Source: Novibacillus thermophilus | GTDB taxonomy: Bacteria > Bacillota > Bacilli > Thermoactinomycetales > Novibacillaceae | Assembly (NCBI RefSeq): GCF_002005165.1 | Contig: NZ_CP019699.1 | Span: 3,162,001 to 3,226,000, forward strand | Length of the DNA stretch: 64,000 nt | Reading direction: 5' to 3' | Position numbers and translations under genes: made by a program | Shown: piece after piece, positions 47,456 through 56,297 of the stretch | Position numbering within the stretch: the stretch's first letter is position 1 | How the letters are laid out: every line of letters starts with the position of its first letter | Notes under the pieces: generated by a model | Database searches by the model: none | What the model saw: only the letters and a program-made list of their open reading frames with translations | What the model was told of the DNA's origin: nothing

Positions 47456-48250
47456 TTGTCAGTACAAAAATCCACAATGCCAACGCAAAGTGTTACCAGA
47501 GCTCTGGCTATCCTGTCATGCTTTACGGAAGAAGAACCACTCCTCAGAGGATCCGATATAGCCAAAAAGTTGGACCTTACGGCCAGTAATGTTTCAAGAC
47601 TTCTCTCTACAATGGAAAGCTTGGGATTCGTGGAAAAGGATGAATTTTCAGGTTGTTACCGCTTAGGACCGGAGATTATATCCCTAAGCGGAATCGCTTT
47701 AAACAATTATGAAATCAGAAAACAAGCGCTTCCGGAACTTCACAAGTTGGAACAAGAACTGCAATTGGGGGCTAACCTGGCCATTTTAAATAAAGGAAAA
47801 ATGTTTTATCTGGCCCATGTAGATAGTCGCAAGTCACCGCGCATGTACACCATGGTCGGCTATCGGAACCCTTTGCATTGTACCGGGATCGGAAAGGTGC
47901 TGCTTGCTCACCTGGAAAAAGACGAGCTTGATTCGATCATAAAACAAGAAGGGCTTTATCCGCTTACCCAACACACTATTACCAATAAAGAAGATTTGCT
48001 TAAGGAACTGGAAACGGTGAGAAATCGAGGTTATGCGGTGGAAAAGGAAGAGTTAGCACTCGGAAGAGCATGCATCGCTGCCCCTGTTCGCGGCAGGACC
48101 GGGAAGGTTTTAGGCGGAGTTAGCATTTCGGGCCCTTTATCCGAGATGAATCTGGAAGAACGCGAACAAAAGCTGTCGAGGAAGTTAATAGAAACAACGG
48201 ACCTTATCTCATTAAAAATGGGGTATATCACGGTCGCCAATCGGTTATAG
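47456..48250 (+). CDS. IclR-family transcriptional regulator
   Basis: 264 residues, TTG start at 47456 with AAAGGG 9 bases upstream (alternative ATG 47477). A winged helix (about 8-75, DLTASNVSRLLSTMESLGFVEK) is followed by the GAF-like effector domain with the typical HCTGIGKVLLAHL and GRACIAAPVRG blocks. It is divergent from the SDR-to-lyase operon, which it most likely controls in response to a sugar-acid intermediate. It may also control the ABC importer downstream, now separated by an IS element. Confidence 0.9.
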   Translation: MSVQKSTMPTQSVTRALAILSCFTEEEPLLRGSDIAKKLDLTASNVSRLLSTMESLGFVEKDEFSGCYRLGPEIISLSGIALNNYEIRKQALPELHKLEQELQLGANLAILNKGKMFYLAHVDSRKSPRMYTMVGYRNPLHCTGIGKVLLAHLEKDELDSIIKQEGLYPLTQHTITNKEDLLKELETVRNRGYAVEKEELALGRACIAAPVRGRTGKVLGGVSISGPLSEMNLEEREQKLSRKLIETTDLISLKMGYITVANRL

Positions 48251-48511
48251 ATTGGATTCAGTTTTTAAGGGATTGTTCAGTTTTTACCTTGGCACTTTAC
48301 TTTCGCTCGATTTTCAAGCGTTTACACACATGATTTCCGCTAATTCCTGAGCAGCAATCCAAATTGTAAAATTTACGAAACATTCTTACATAATAAAAGG
48401 AGCATTCCTGTAATGAAGAAAATTGAGGTTTAACAAAAAAGAGCCTCCTTGGTATAGTACGGGATGTCGATGACATCGACTCCTAAATTCAAAACCCAAG
48501 GAGGACTCGAA

Positions 48512-49795
48512 GTGAATTATAACCGGAATAAGAAATTGAAGCAAATCACACCGGAGACATTAGTTGTAGGGATTGACATTGCGAAAGAAAAGCACGTCGC
48601 CCGAGCAGTCGATGACCGAGGGTATGAGTTTGGTAAGCGATTGGTTTTTGAAAACAACATAACGGGCTTTGAGCGATTATTAGCTTGGGTGTCCGAGAAG
48701 CAACAGGCATATGAAAAAACACATGTGATCCTCGGTTGTGAACCGACCGGACACTATTGGTTCAATCTCGCCTATTTCGCCAAGGCGAAAGAAATCCCGT
48801 TTGTCGTCGTCAATCCGATGCATGTGAAAAAAGCGAAGGAGCTCGATGACAATTCGCCATCTAAAACAGATACAAAAGACGCCCACGTCATCGCCCAATT
48901 GATCACAGACGGCCGATACGCCGTACCGAACCTGCAAGAGGGTGTATATGCCGAACTGCGGGAAGGCCTTAAAATTCGCGATCAGCTGTCGAAAGATTTG
49001 CAGATCATCACCGGTCGGATTGACAACTGGCTCGATCGTTATTTTCCGGAATTCCGGAGAGTGTTTAAAGATTGGGATGGCAAAGCCGCTTGGTATACCC
49101 TGAGCCATTTCCCATTGCCGGCAGAGGTCACTGCCATATCGGCAGAAGACCTGGTGAGGGAGTGGAAACAGGTCGCCCAGCGAGGCATCGGAATCAAACG
49201 GGCCCATACACTGCGGCAAGCAGCTGAGCGTTCCATCGGATTAACCGTCGGAACGCGGATGGCCAAACGTGCCCTGCAAAGTTTGCTCAAACAATACGAG
49301 CATCTTCAAGAAAGCATCGCAAGCATCGATGAAGAGATGGAGCAGCTGGTCAAAGTGATTCCAGGAACTGAAGAGATGATCGCCATGAAGGGCGTTAACG
49401 TTTTGACCGTGGCCACCTTTTTCGGCGAGGTTGGAGACATCGCCCACTATGAACATCCACGCCAGATCCAACGCCTTGCCGGGCTGAGCTTAACCGTACA
49501 CCAATCGGGGAAATGCAAAGGTCAGACCCACATCACCAAGCGTGGACGCAGGCGACTGCGCAAAGCCTTATATCTCGTGGTTCGTCCGCTCGTTGTGCAT
49601 AATGCGGCCTTTAAAGCCTTGCACGAATACTATACAACGCGGCAAGAACACCCGCTTAAGAAACAAGAATCGCTCATTGCCCTGAGTTGTAAACTCATCC
49701 GCGTGTTTTTTGCAATGGCCAAGAAACGATACCGGTTTGACGGCGAGAAAATGCTGCGAGACATGCCTCAGTTTTCCATACAGGAAGCAGCTTAA
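48512..49795 (+). CDS. IS110-family DEDD transposase
   Basis: 427 residues from GTG 48512, which has AAGGAGG 7 bases upstream; the frame opens earlier at 48464. The N-terminal RuvC-like domain has VVGIDIAKEKHVARAV, GCEPTGHYW and SKTDTKDAHVIAQL; the C-terminal domain has the serine region (LAGLSLTVHQSGKCKGQ). These recombinases use a structured element-encoded RNA to choose the target. The frame is intact. Confidence 0.9.
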   Translation: MNYNRNKKLKQITPETLVVGIDIAKEKHVARAVDDRGYEFGKRLVFENNITGFERLLAWVSEKQQAYEKTHVILGCEPTGHYWFNLAYFAKAKEIPFVVVNPMHVKKAKELDDNSPSKTDTKDAHVIAQLITDGRYAVPNLQEGVYAELREGLKIRDQLSKDLQIITGRIDNWLDRYFPEFRRVFKDWDGKAAWYTLSHFPLPAEVTAISAEDLVREWKQVAQRGIGIKRAHTLRQAAERSIGLTVGTRMAKRALQSLLKQYEHLQESIASIDEEMEQLVKVIPGTEEMIAMKGVNVLTVATFFGEVGDIAHYEHPRQIQRLAGLSLTVHQSGKCKGQTHITKRGRRRLRKALYLVVRPLVVHNAAFKALHEYYTTRQEHPLKKQESLIALSCKLIRVFFAMAKKRYRFDGEKMLRDMPQFSIQEAA

Positions 49796-50045
49796 AAGAA
49801 AAAGTTAGGGAGTAGGCAACCTTTCGTTTGACACTCAAGGACGGTGGGAACACAATCGAAGCGCAGAGCCGAACCATATTTTCACCATCAGGGCCCAGAC
49901 CCCGTAAAGGAGCAAAGTCGGCCTCCACCTCATGGATATGCCGGACGAAGGAATGTGAGGAGAAAATCCCGTGAGCCATGGGAGGGTAAGCGACCATGAG
50001 CTGAGTGGAGAAGAGATGCGCGATCATAAATAATTTTGAAAATTC
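49796..50045 (+). ncRNA. Candidate bridge/seek RNA region of the IS1111-like element
   Basis: About 250 bases lie between the transposase stop and the right terminal repeat and contain no frame of note. They are GC-richer than the surrounding intergenic DNA and contain paired motifs (for example GGGCCC near 49890, CCATGGGAGGG and its partners near 49975). In the IS1111 group the guide RNA is known to come from the 3' non-coding end. The position is right; structure and guides were not computed. Confidence 0.45.
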
Positions 50046-50211
50046 CATTACAGGAGTTTTAGGGCATTACTCTTCACTCTATCGGAATATTCCGAAAAGA
50101 GGACTTTCTGGTAAAAGCCATGAAAAAGCTTCGAAATAAGTTCCTATGAAAATTTGAGAATGAACGAGCATGTTAAAGAAAATTATTTATTTCAAGAGGG
50201 AGGTTATTCAT

Positions 50212-51504
50212 TTGAAAGTCAGAAAGAGGTTATTGTTGGGTGTACTTATCACGTCGTTGCTTGTCTTGTCAGTCGCTTGCTCCAATGAAAGTGAAAGCGA
50301 AACGGCAAATAAAAGTAAAGACGGCAAGATGGTCTGGGTTGGCTGGAGTGGAGAAGAAGAAACTTTTAAGCCGATCATTCAGAACATGATCCAGGATTGG
50401 AATAAGGATAATCCGGATCATAATGTGGAATGGGTTGGATGGCCGTGGGCTGAAGCTTTGCAGCAAATGATTATTAGAACCCAAGGCGGCGAAAATATTG
50501 ATGTCGGACAAATCGATATCGCCTGGTTACAAACCTTGGCCGATACGGGAAAGCTCGTCGATCTGAATACAGTCTTTGATGAGCAGTGGTTGAAGGAAAA
50601 CATTCAAGAATCTTATCTCGAATCGGGACAAATTGACGGAAAACAGGTAGGTATTCCTTGGACACTGGCATCGATCGGCATGGTTAACAATCCCTCACTG
50701 TTGGAAAAAGCGGGTGTTACCGAGACTCCCAAAACAATCGAAGAATTTGAGAAAGCGTTAAAAAAATTAAAAGAATCGAATCCTGACGTTATCCCGTATG
50801 CTTTGACAACCAAAGACGCCGGCAGCGTGTCGGGCGATTTTCAGGCCTGGCTCTGGACATTCGGCGGTGAAGTCTTTGATGAGGAGGGCAATGTCACCAT
50901 TAACAGTCCGGAAGGCGTTCAAACACTTGAATGGTTAAAGAGCCTTAAGGACCAAGGTTACATCAAGATGGACATGAGCCGTTTTGATGCCCGCGAACTG
51001 TTTGCTCAAAATAAAGTCGGGTTTTATGATGACGCCGTTCTGGCAAAAAGTATTTTAAAATCAAGTGGCGTGTCTGATGATGAATTGAATGAACGCATTC
51101 AGCCAATGCTTCGACCTGTTCTAAATGAAGAGGACCAACCACAATCCAAGTTATGGGGCCATATGCTCGTCATCTTCGACAATGCCAACAACAAGGAAAA
51201 AGCGGCTGAATTTATTAAACATCTGATTAGTAAAGAACAGTCGGTACGCTACTTTGAAGAAGGCGGATTGCTGCCGGTGATTAATTCAGCGCTCGAGAGT
51301 GAAGCCGTACAACAAGATGAGTTCTCGAAGAATTGGGCCGAAATTACAAAGGCTGGACGACCCAGCAATGTACAAAAGTTTAACCAAAGCAGTGAGATCG
51401 ACACCATTATTACCGAGGAAATTCAAGCTGCTTTACTCGACGGAAAAACCGCCCAAGAAGCTTTAGATAACGCCGCTTCTCGCATCGAATCTACCCTAAA
51501 TTAA
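50212..51504 (+). CDS. ABC transporter sugar-binding lipoprotein
   Basis: 430 residues, TTG start 50212 with GGGAGG 8 bases upstream (MKVRKRLLLGVLI). A lipoprotein signal with lipobox LSVAC precedes an extracellular solute-binding domain of family 1 (MalE type; FEKALKKLKESNPDVIPY, GDFQAWLWTFGGEVFDEEG). It captures a sugar or oligosaccharide outside the membrane. It is the first gene of an importer with two permeases directly downstream. Location beside the uronate locus suggests uptake of lyase products. Confidence 0.9.
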   Translation: MKVRKRLLLGVLITSLLVLSVACSNESESETANKSKDGKMVWVGWSGEEETFKPIIQNMIQDWNKDNPDHNVEWVGWPWAEALQQMIIRTQGGENIDVGQIDIAWLQTLADTGKLVDLNTVFDEQWLKENIQESYLESGQIDGKQVGIPWTLASIGMVNNPSLLEKAGVTETPKTIEEFEKALKKLKESNPDVIPYALTTKDAGSVSGDFQAWLWTFGGEVFDEEGNVTINSPEGVQTLEWLKSLKDQGYIKMDMSRFDARELFAQNKVGFYDDAVLAKSILKSSGVSDDELNERIQPMLRPVLNEEDQPQSKLWGHMLVIFDNANNKEKAAEFIKHLISKEQSVRYFEEGGLLPVINSALESEAVQQDEFSKNWAEITKAGRPSNVQKFNQSSEIDTIITEEIQAALLDGKTAQEALDNAASRIESTLN

Positions 51505-51522
51505 TTGAGGTGTTAAAACTTC

Positions 51523-52413
51523 ATGAACCAAAAGAAGCCATTAAGACTAACAGAAAGCCAAACAGGCTTTCTGTTAGTCTTACCAGCACTAGCCGTATTT
51601 TGTTTTATTATATTGTACCCTTTTTTAAATTCATTCGTCATGAGTTTGACAAACCAAAATTTGCTCCATGCCGAAAGCCAATTGATTGGTCTAACGAATT
51701 TTAAAAAAGTTCTCGCCGACCCTAACTTTCTGGATGTAGTGCTCAATACCGTTATTTTTGTTATAGGGGGAACATTACTGCCCTTTTTGTTAGGTCTTAT
51801 ATGGGCTTTAGTATTGAATCAAGGGTTCAAAGGTTCGGAAGTTCTTCGTGGCATTACGCTTGTGGACTGGATTATTCCCAGCACCGCGATTGGATTCTTG
51901 TGGATGTGGATTTTTCACGGTGAGTATGGTTTGTTTAACGCACTTTTACAAAAAGTCGGTCTAATCGATGCAAACGTTAACTGGCTGGGAAATACAGATA
52001 CCGCCATGCTCGTGGTGATTATAGCAAAAACGTGGCAAACCTTACCGTGGTTTATGGCCTTCCTCTTAGGAGGACTCCAAGGTGTCCAGCATGATCAAGT
52101 CGAAGCTGCAAAAATCGACGGGGCCGGAAACTGGCAAGTGCTGTGGAATGTGATTCTGCCCAGCATAAAACCGATCATCTCGCTTGTATTAATCTTGGGC
52201 ACTATAGGGAGTTTACAACATTTTGACCTGCTCTGGGTCATGACTGAAGGCGGACCGGCGAGGGCCACAACAACGTTCTCGGTTGAAGTTTACCGCACCG
52301 CTTTCCAAGAATGGAATCTGGGAGTAGCGGCTGCAATCGGCATGATCTGGGTCTTTCTTTTATTCGTTTTTTCAATTTTCTATTTCAAGAAACAAAAAGA
52401 AGAAACCGTTTAA
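51523..52413 (+). CDS. ABC sugar transporter permease (MalF type)
   Basis: 296 residues with six membrane segments and the ATPase-contact EAA loop VEAAKIDGAGNWQVLWNVILPSIKP. It starts at ATG 51523, 18 bases after the binding-protein stop, with TTGAGGTG upstream. Codons 7-20 form a perfect 18-bp hairpin (51542-51582). No ATPase gene accompanies the importer, as is common in bacilli that share one MsmX-type ATPase. Confidence 0.9.
   Translation: MNQKKPLRLTESQTGFLLVLPALAVFCFIILYPFLNSFVMSLTNQNLLHAESQLIGLTNFKKVLADPNFLDVVLNTVIFVIGGTLLPFLLGLIWALVLNQGFKGSEVLRGITLVDWIIPSTAIGFLWMWIFHGEYGLFNALLQKVGLIDANVNWLGNTDTAMLVVIIAKTWQTLPWFMAFLLGGLQGVQHDQVEAAKIDGAGNWQVLWNVILPSIKPIISLVLILGTIGSLQHFDLLWVMTEGGPARATTTFSVEVYRTAFQEWNLGVAAAIGMIWVFLLFVFSIFYFKKQKEETV
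51542..51582 (+). promoter_or_regulatory. Perfect 18-bp hairpin inside the start of the permease gene
   Basis: The arms 51542-51559 and 51565-51582 (TAAGACTAACAGAAAGCC and its exact complement) enclose a 5-base loop. The hairpin lies inside the coding sequence from codon 7. It can stall ribosomes or protect the upstream binding-protein mRNA from 3' exonucleases, giving more binding protein than permease. Confidence 0.6.
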
Positions 52414-52431
52414 CATGGGAGATGGATAGCT

Positions 52432-53262
52432 TTGTTTGAGAATACTATCGGTTTTAAACTGGTCTTCATTTTTTCCTTAGTGCTCATAGGTTTTTTTGTT
52501 TTTTTCCCTTTGTACTGGATGTTTAATACAGCTTTGAAAACACCTGAAGAAGTATTTTTACCCACACTTTTTCCCAATAACCCTACTCTCTCCAACTTTA
52601 CAAGTGCCTTAACGGATGGCTTGTTGCTCAATTATTTAAAGAATAGTTTATTTGTCGCGATACTGAGCAGTTTTTTTGCGACGATGGTTTCGGCTTATGC
52701 CGGTTACAGTTTTTCCAAGTTTCGCTATAGAGGCAGGAAGACCTTTATGGTTTCGATATTAATTTCCCAAGTGTTTCCCCATGCCGTTCTCTTATTGTCC
52801 ATTTATGTCATGATGCAAGCATTCGGTTTACTCGACAATTATTTGTCGCTCATACTGTCGTTTATCGTATTCGTATTACCCGTCGGCACATTAACCATGA
52901 AAGCTTACTTCGACCAACTGCCTGACGCCCTTATTGAATCAGCCAAAATCGACGGGGCGAATCAATGTAGGATCATCCACAAAATCATTTTCCCCATCTC
53001 TATACCGGGGATGATTTCGACGGCTATTTACGGATTCGTATGGAGCTGGAACGATCTGCTTTATTCGCTTACGCTCATTACTTCCCCTGAAAAAAGAACA
53101 CTCGCTCCGGGGTTAATCCTCAATTATATGGGAGAATTCCAGCAAAACTGGGGGGAAATGATGGCTGCTTCCATTATTGTTTCTCTGCCGGTAACGGTGA
53201 TGTTTATCCTATTACAACGGTTTTTCATTCAAGGCCTCACGTCAGGAGCTGTTAAAGGGTAG
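52432..53262 (+). CDS. ABC sugar transporter permease (MalG type)
   Basis: 276 residues, TTG start at 52432 with GGGAGATGG upstream, six membrane helices. The EAA loop reads IESAKIDGANQCRIIHKIIFPISIPG. It pairs with the MalF-type permease 18 bases upstream to form the membrane channel of the importer. Confidence 0.9.
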   Translation: MFENTIGFKLVFIFSLVLIGFFVFFPLYWMFNTALKTPEEVFLPTLFPNNPTLSNFTSALTDGLLLNYLKNSLFVAILSSFFATMVSAYAGYSFSKFRYRGRKTFMVSILISQVFPHAVLLLSIYVMMQAFGLLDNYLSLILSFIVFVLPVGTLTMKAYFDQLPDALIESAKIDGANQCRIIHKIIFPISIPGMISTAIYGFVWSWNDLLYSLTLITSPEKRTLAPGLILNYMGEFQQNWGEMMAASIIVSLPVTVMFILLQRFFIQGLTSGAVKG

Positions 53263-53308
53263 GTATACGTTGATCCTGTCACGGACGCTCATTATGGCAT
53301 AACGAAAT

Positions 53309-53342
53309 AAGCAGCCCGGCCTCATGATGAGACGGGCTGCTT
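53309..53342. terminator. Bidirectional terminator-like hairpin
   Basis: AAGCAGCCCG (53309-53318) pairs with CGGGCTGCTT (53333-53342). It sits between the importer and the convergent pheromone gene. There is no long T run, so strength is uncertain. Confidence 0.6.
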
Positions 53343-53358
53343 GATACACACTTGCACC

Positions 53359-53499
53359 CTACGATCCGCTATCACTGTTACGATCATCGACAATGACAAT
53401 GCTGTTTGCTCCTGGAGTTGTATCCGCAGCAAAGGCTGTGAAAGGCATCGATAATAGGACCGCCAGTAATAATCCGATCACGATCTTCTTCATCTTCAT
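53359..53499 (-). CDS. Secreted pheromone precursor (Phr/NprX-like) of an RNPP pair
   Basis: 46 residues: MKMKKIVIGLLLAVLLSMP (signal peptide) FTAFAAD, then a short polar tail TTPGANSIVIVDDRNSDSGS. The ATG at 53497-53499 overlaps the receptor stop as ATGA, with GGGGAGG just upstream, so the two genes are translationally coupled. A small export peptide directly after a TPR receptor is the arrangement of Rap-Phr, NprR-NprX and AimR-AimP. The mature signal would be cut from the C-terminal tail, but the exact peptide cannot be read from sequence. Confidence 0.75.
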   Translation of the reverse strand: MKMKKIVIGLLLAVLLSMPFTAFAADTTPGANSIVIVDDRNSDSGS

Positions 53500-53937
53500 T
53501 CCTCCCCTTGTAATAAACGTTCTACACGAAATAGATTCTCCGTCTCACGCAGGAAATGCTCCTTATTACCGCACCTGTCGTAATATTTTGCCAGGACCAT
53601 ATGAAAATCCTTCTTTTTGTTGTACAGTTTAGTTTTCTCCGCCAACTGAATAGCTTCTTGACAAATATTTAAAATATGCTCGGAATGGATACCCAAAGAA
53701 ATATGTGCTTTTACGAGAAGTAACTGAAGGTACTCATAAGTAAAGTGAAAATTTTTCACTAAATCAGTTGCTTTGTTAGTGAACTCCAAAGCCTTTTCAT
53801 AATCCTTTGTCTGATAATATACTTCTCCGTATGAAATATATACAACAGCAAGGTTGTGCTCGTCTTTTGTTTCCTGACACAATTTACACGCAATATCAAG
53901 AAAGTGAATAGCTTTATCGTACTCTCCGACACGATAA
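53496..53937 (-). pseudogene. RNPP-family TPR receptor, C-terminal fragment cut by IS256
   Basis: The frame is open from the IS256 edge (YRVGEYDKAIHFLDIACKL) to the stop at 53496, about 146 residues of tetratricopeptide repeats (YGEVYYQTKDYEKALEFTNKA, AKYYDRCGNKEHFL). Receptors of this type have about 380-430 residues, with an N-terminal helix-turn-helix or effector domain that is missing here. The other side of the IS256 does not continue the gene, and no target duplication remains, so the front half was lost by rearrangement. Confidence 0.78.
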
Positions 53938-55329
53938 GATCAAGTCCAAAATTGTGTGTAAAAAGCTCCTCGGTTAGATAAGCTGCCTACATGATGCGTG
54001 TCACCTTACTATGTGTTTTTGCTGAATGGCTTTTGCGCCAGGTGAAGTAATCTTCCATATCGAGGTATTTCCGACCACTGGCCCACTTCTCATCCTGTTC
54101 CATGAGTAAGGCCCCCAACAGACGAATCACCGATTGGCGGTTGGGAAAAATGCGAATCACACGTTCCCGTCTGCGGATTTCTTCGTTCAACCGCTCGACG
54201 CTGTTGGTGGTACGCAGTCGCTTACGGTACTTCTCAGGGAAAGCCAAAACGGCGGTGGCATCATCAAACCCGTTTTCCAAAATACGCATGGCTTTAGGCG
54301 CTTTCTCTTCAAAGACTTTCAGCGTTTCGTTCAAAAGCATTCTGGCTGTTTCGATATCCGCTGCATCCAGGATGCCACGGACATGGCGATGAACTTCGTC
54401 TCTCAGCGCTTTTGGTGTGGCATCCAGAATATTACGCATCAAATGGGTTTGACAGCGTTGCCAGGTGACCCCTTGGAAATGGTGACGAATGGCACGGACT
54501 AAACCGCCATGGTCATCAGAGGTGATCAAATCGACACCACCAAGACCACGTTGTTTTAACCAACTGAAAAATTCGCTCCAGCTGGCTTCCGATTCCGTGT
54601 CACCGGTCATGATCCCCAAGACTTCCCGGTAACCGTCTGTGTTGACACCGATTCCTATCATCACTCCTCTGGACCGTACCCGGCCATCCTCACGGACTTT
54701 GAGGTACAAGGCATCCACCAGCACAAACGGGAACCGGCGGTCTGAAAGCGGACGATAATTCCAAGCCTCCACAATAGGATCAAGCCTTTTGCACAGGTCT
54801 GAAACGGTGGACTTGGAAAAATGAGTGCCGCAAAGCTCTTCGGTAATCTGAGTCACTTTACGTGTGGAAACCCCATTCACGACCATTTCCATCAAAGCCA
54901 ACACCAAAGCTTGCTCGCTCCGTTGGTAACGGGCAAACAGTTCAGTGGAGAACTGACCGTTTCGAATCCGTGGAACACGTAACGTAATGGTCCCCACCCG
55001 AGTGGTTAATTGATGAGGATAGGATCCATTGCGATAGCCTTGACGGGAATCCGTGCGTTCATAGCGTTCAGCTGCCAGCTGTTCGGTCACCTGCGCTTGG
55101 AGAATTTGGTTTAATACCGATTCCAGTAATTTCGCTACACCAGCGTCTTTTGAATGTCCTAAAAAAAGTTGCTGCAAAAGTTCTTGATCTACGGTAATCT
55201 GGTATTGAGCCATTTCAAAATTCTCCTCTCCAGAATGGTATTTCCGACAACTCCATTCTAACCGAGGATTTTGAAATTGGCTCCTTTATTTTTAAGGAAT
55301 CCATTTTACACAATTATAAGGACTTAACT
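53938..55329 (-). mobile_element. IS256-family element, copy 3
   Basis: 1,392 bp, the same ends as copy 2. Flanks ACGATAA (left) and CAATCACA (right) do not match. The left end truncates the RNPP receptor. It forms the border between the carbohydrate/pheromone part and the plasmid-like part. Confidence 0.92.
53987..55213 (-). CDS. IS256-family transposase, copy 3
   Basis: 408 residues, complete frame, near-identical to copy 2. It carries Arg (NYRPLSDRR) where copy 2 has Cys and keeps the ALYLKVRED segment that is altered in copy 1, so it may be the least mutated copy. Confidence 0.93.
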   Translation of the reverse strand: MAQYQITVDQELLQQLFLGHSKDAGVAKLLESVLNQILQAQVTEQLAAERYERTDSRQGYRNGSYPHQLTTRVGTITLRVPRIRNGQFSTELFARYQRSEQALVLALMEMVVNGVSTRKVTQITEELCGTHFSKSTVSDLCKRLDPIVEAWNYRPLSDRRFPFVLVDALYLKVREDGRVRSRGVMIGIGVNTDGYREVLGIMTGDTESEASWSEFFSWLKQRGLGGVDLITSDDHGGLVRAIRHHFQGVTWQRCQTHLMRNILDATPKALRDEVHRHVRGILDAADIETARMLLNETLKVFEEKAPKAMRILENGFDDATAVLAFPEKYRKRLRTTNSVERLNEEIRRRERVIRIFPNRQSVIRLLGALLMEQDEKWASGRKYLDMEDYFTWRKSHSAKTHSKVTRIM

Positions 55330-56297
55330 CAATCACACGTGGCTATTTTTCCAATCCCACTCATCTTTTTTATAAATAACGATGGGAACGCAAGTCAACA
55401 ATTCTTTGATAAGTCATAAAGTTATTCTACAACATATAAAAAAAATTAAATTTATGTCTTAATAGCTAGCATGATTCAAGTTTTACTCGATACGCTAATA
55501 GGTTCAAGGATCAGGGATGAAAAGGATCAGGGATGAAAAGACCTCCAATCATCCCAAATCCCAGAAAACAGATGATTATAGATTAACGAGACGCGGCGTC
55601 CATTTTGCTCCCAACTATTCTGTTATTCTGTGTGCCAACAAGATCCCAACGGCGGTGGATGACAGCATACCTTTATCTCTCAAAAGTCATTCACATGCCC
55701 CACAGTCGGTATAGGCGAGTAAATACCCTTGCTTTCTCTTGATTTAAGTCATCGGCTTCGCAGCTTAAATGCGCAACGAGTGGAAAATAAACCTTGGAGG
55801 TGGCTCAATCCCAAGCATAGCAAAGGTTTTTCTGCTTCGCCGTCATTTCTGTATGATGATGGACGTCACCGTTTTTAGAAGAAAAATGTCCGAGATGTAA
55901 CTGGTCAAATCTTTACGAAGTGGCTCCCATTACAATCACGGGATCGTCCACATGGGCCGGTTGACCATTTATCAGCTGCTAGTTCTTGTGTCACTTTCGA
56001 TATACACCCACTATTGTACTGTCGAAAAAACTACGCTTCGTTAGCAATAAACTTTGTCCGATCAAAATAATCCAGTATGGTTTTGGTGTCAATCAAGACA
56101 GCTTTCAACACATCTCCATTGTGGAAGACAATCTGTGTGGTACTGTAACCAATACCGGTTTGACGACTAGCACGTTATTTCCCCGTGCACCGGCGGATCA
56201 GTTCTGTGGTTTTGCCCAAAAAGTTGCAACAGAGATGGTTCATGCCATCCTTTTACTATCCTCCTTATGTAGAGGGTCGAGTGATTTCTCTAACCCC
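55330..56297. other. Decayed DNA without a supported gene
   Basis: About 970 bases hold only broken frames. On the minus strand near 56040-56180 a 47-codon stretch reads TGIGYSTTQIVFHNGDV and LIDTKTILDYFDRTKF before a stop; it looks like a protein tail but I do not recognise it. A plus-strand frame at 55517-55714 has no plausible start site or family. The region is probably the scar of deletions next to IS256. Confidence 0.4.

Larger units (their letters stand above)
48406..50055 (+). mobile_element. IS110-family element, IS1111-like
   Basis: TCCTGTAATG at 48406-48415 is inverted at 50046-50055. Short subterminal inverted repeats and a long 3' non-coding end are features of the IS1111 group within IS110. 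Target sites are not duplicated in this family. It separates the IclR gene from the ABC importer. Confidence 0.75.

Noticed and set aside
53938-55329. Target duplication for IS256 copy 3
   Set aside because: ACGATAA and CAATCACA do not match in any register; the element has been rearranged instead.
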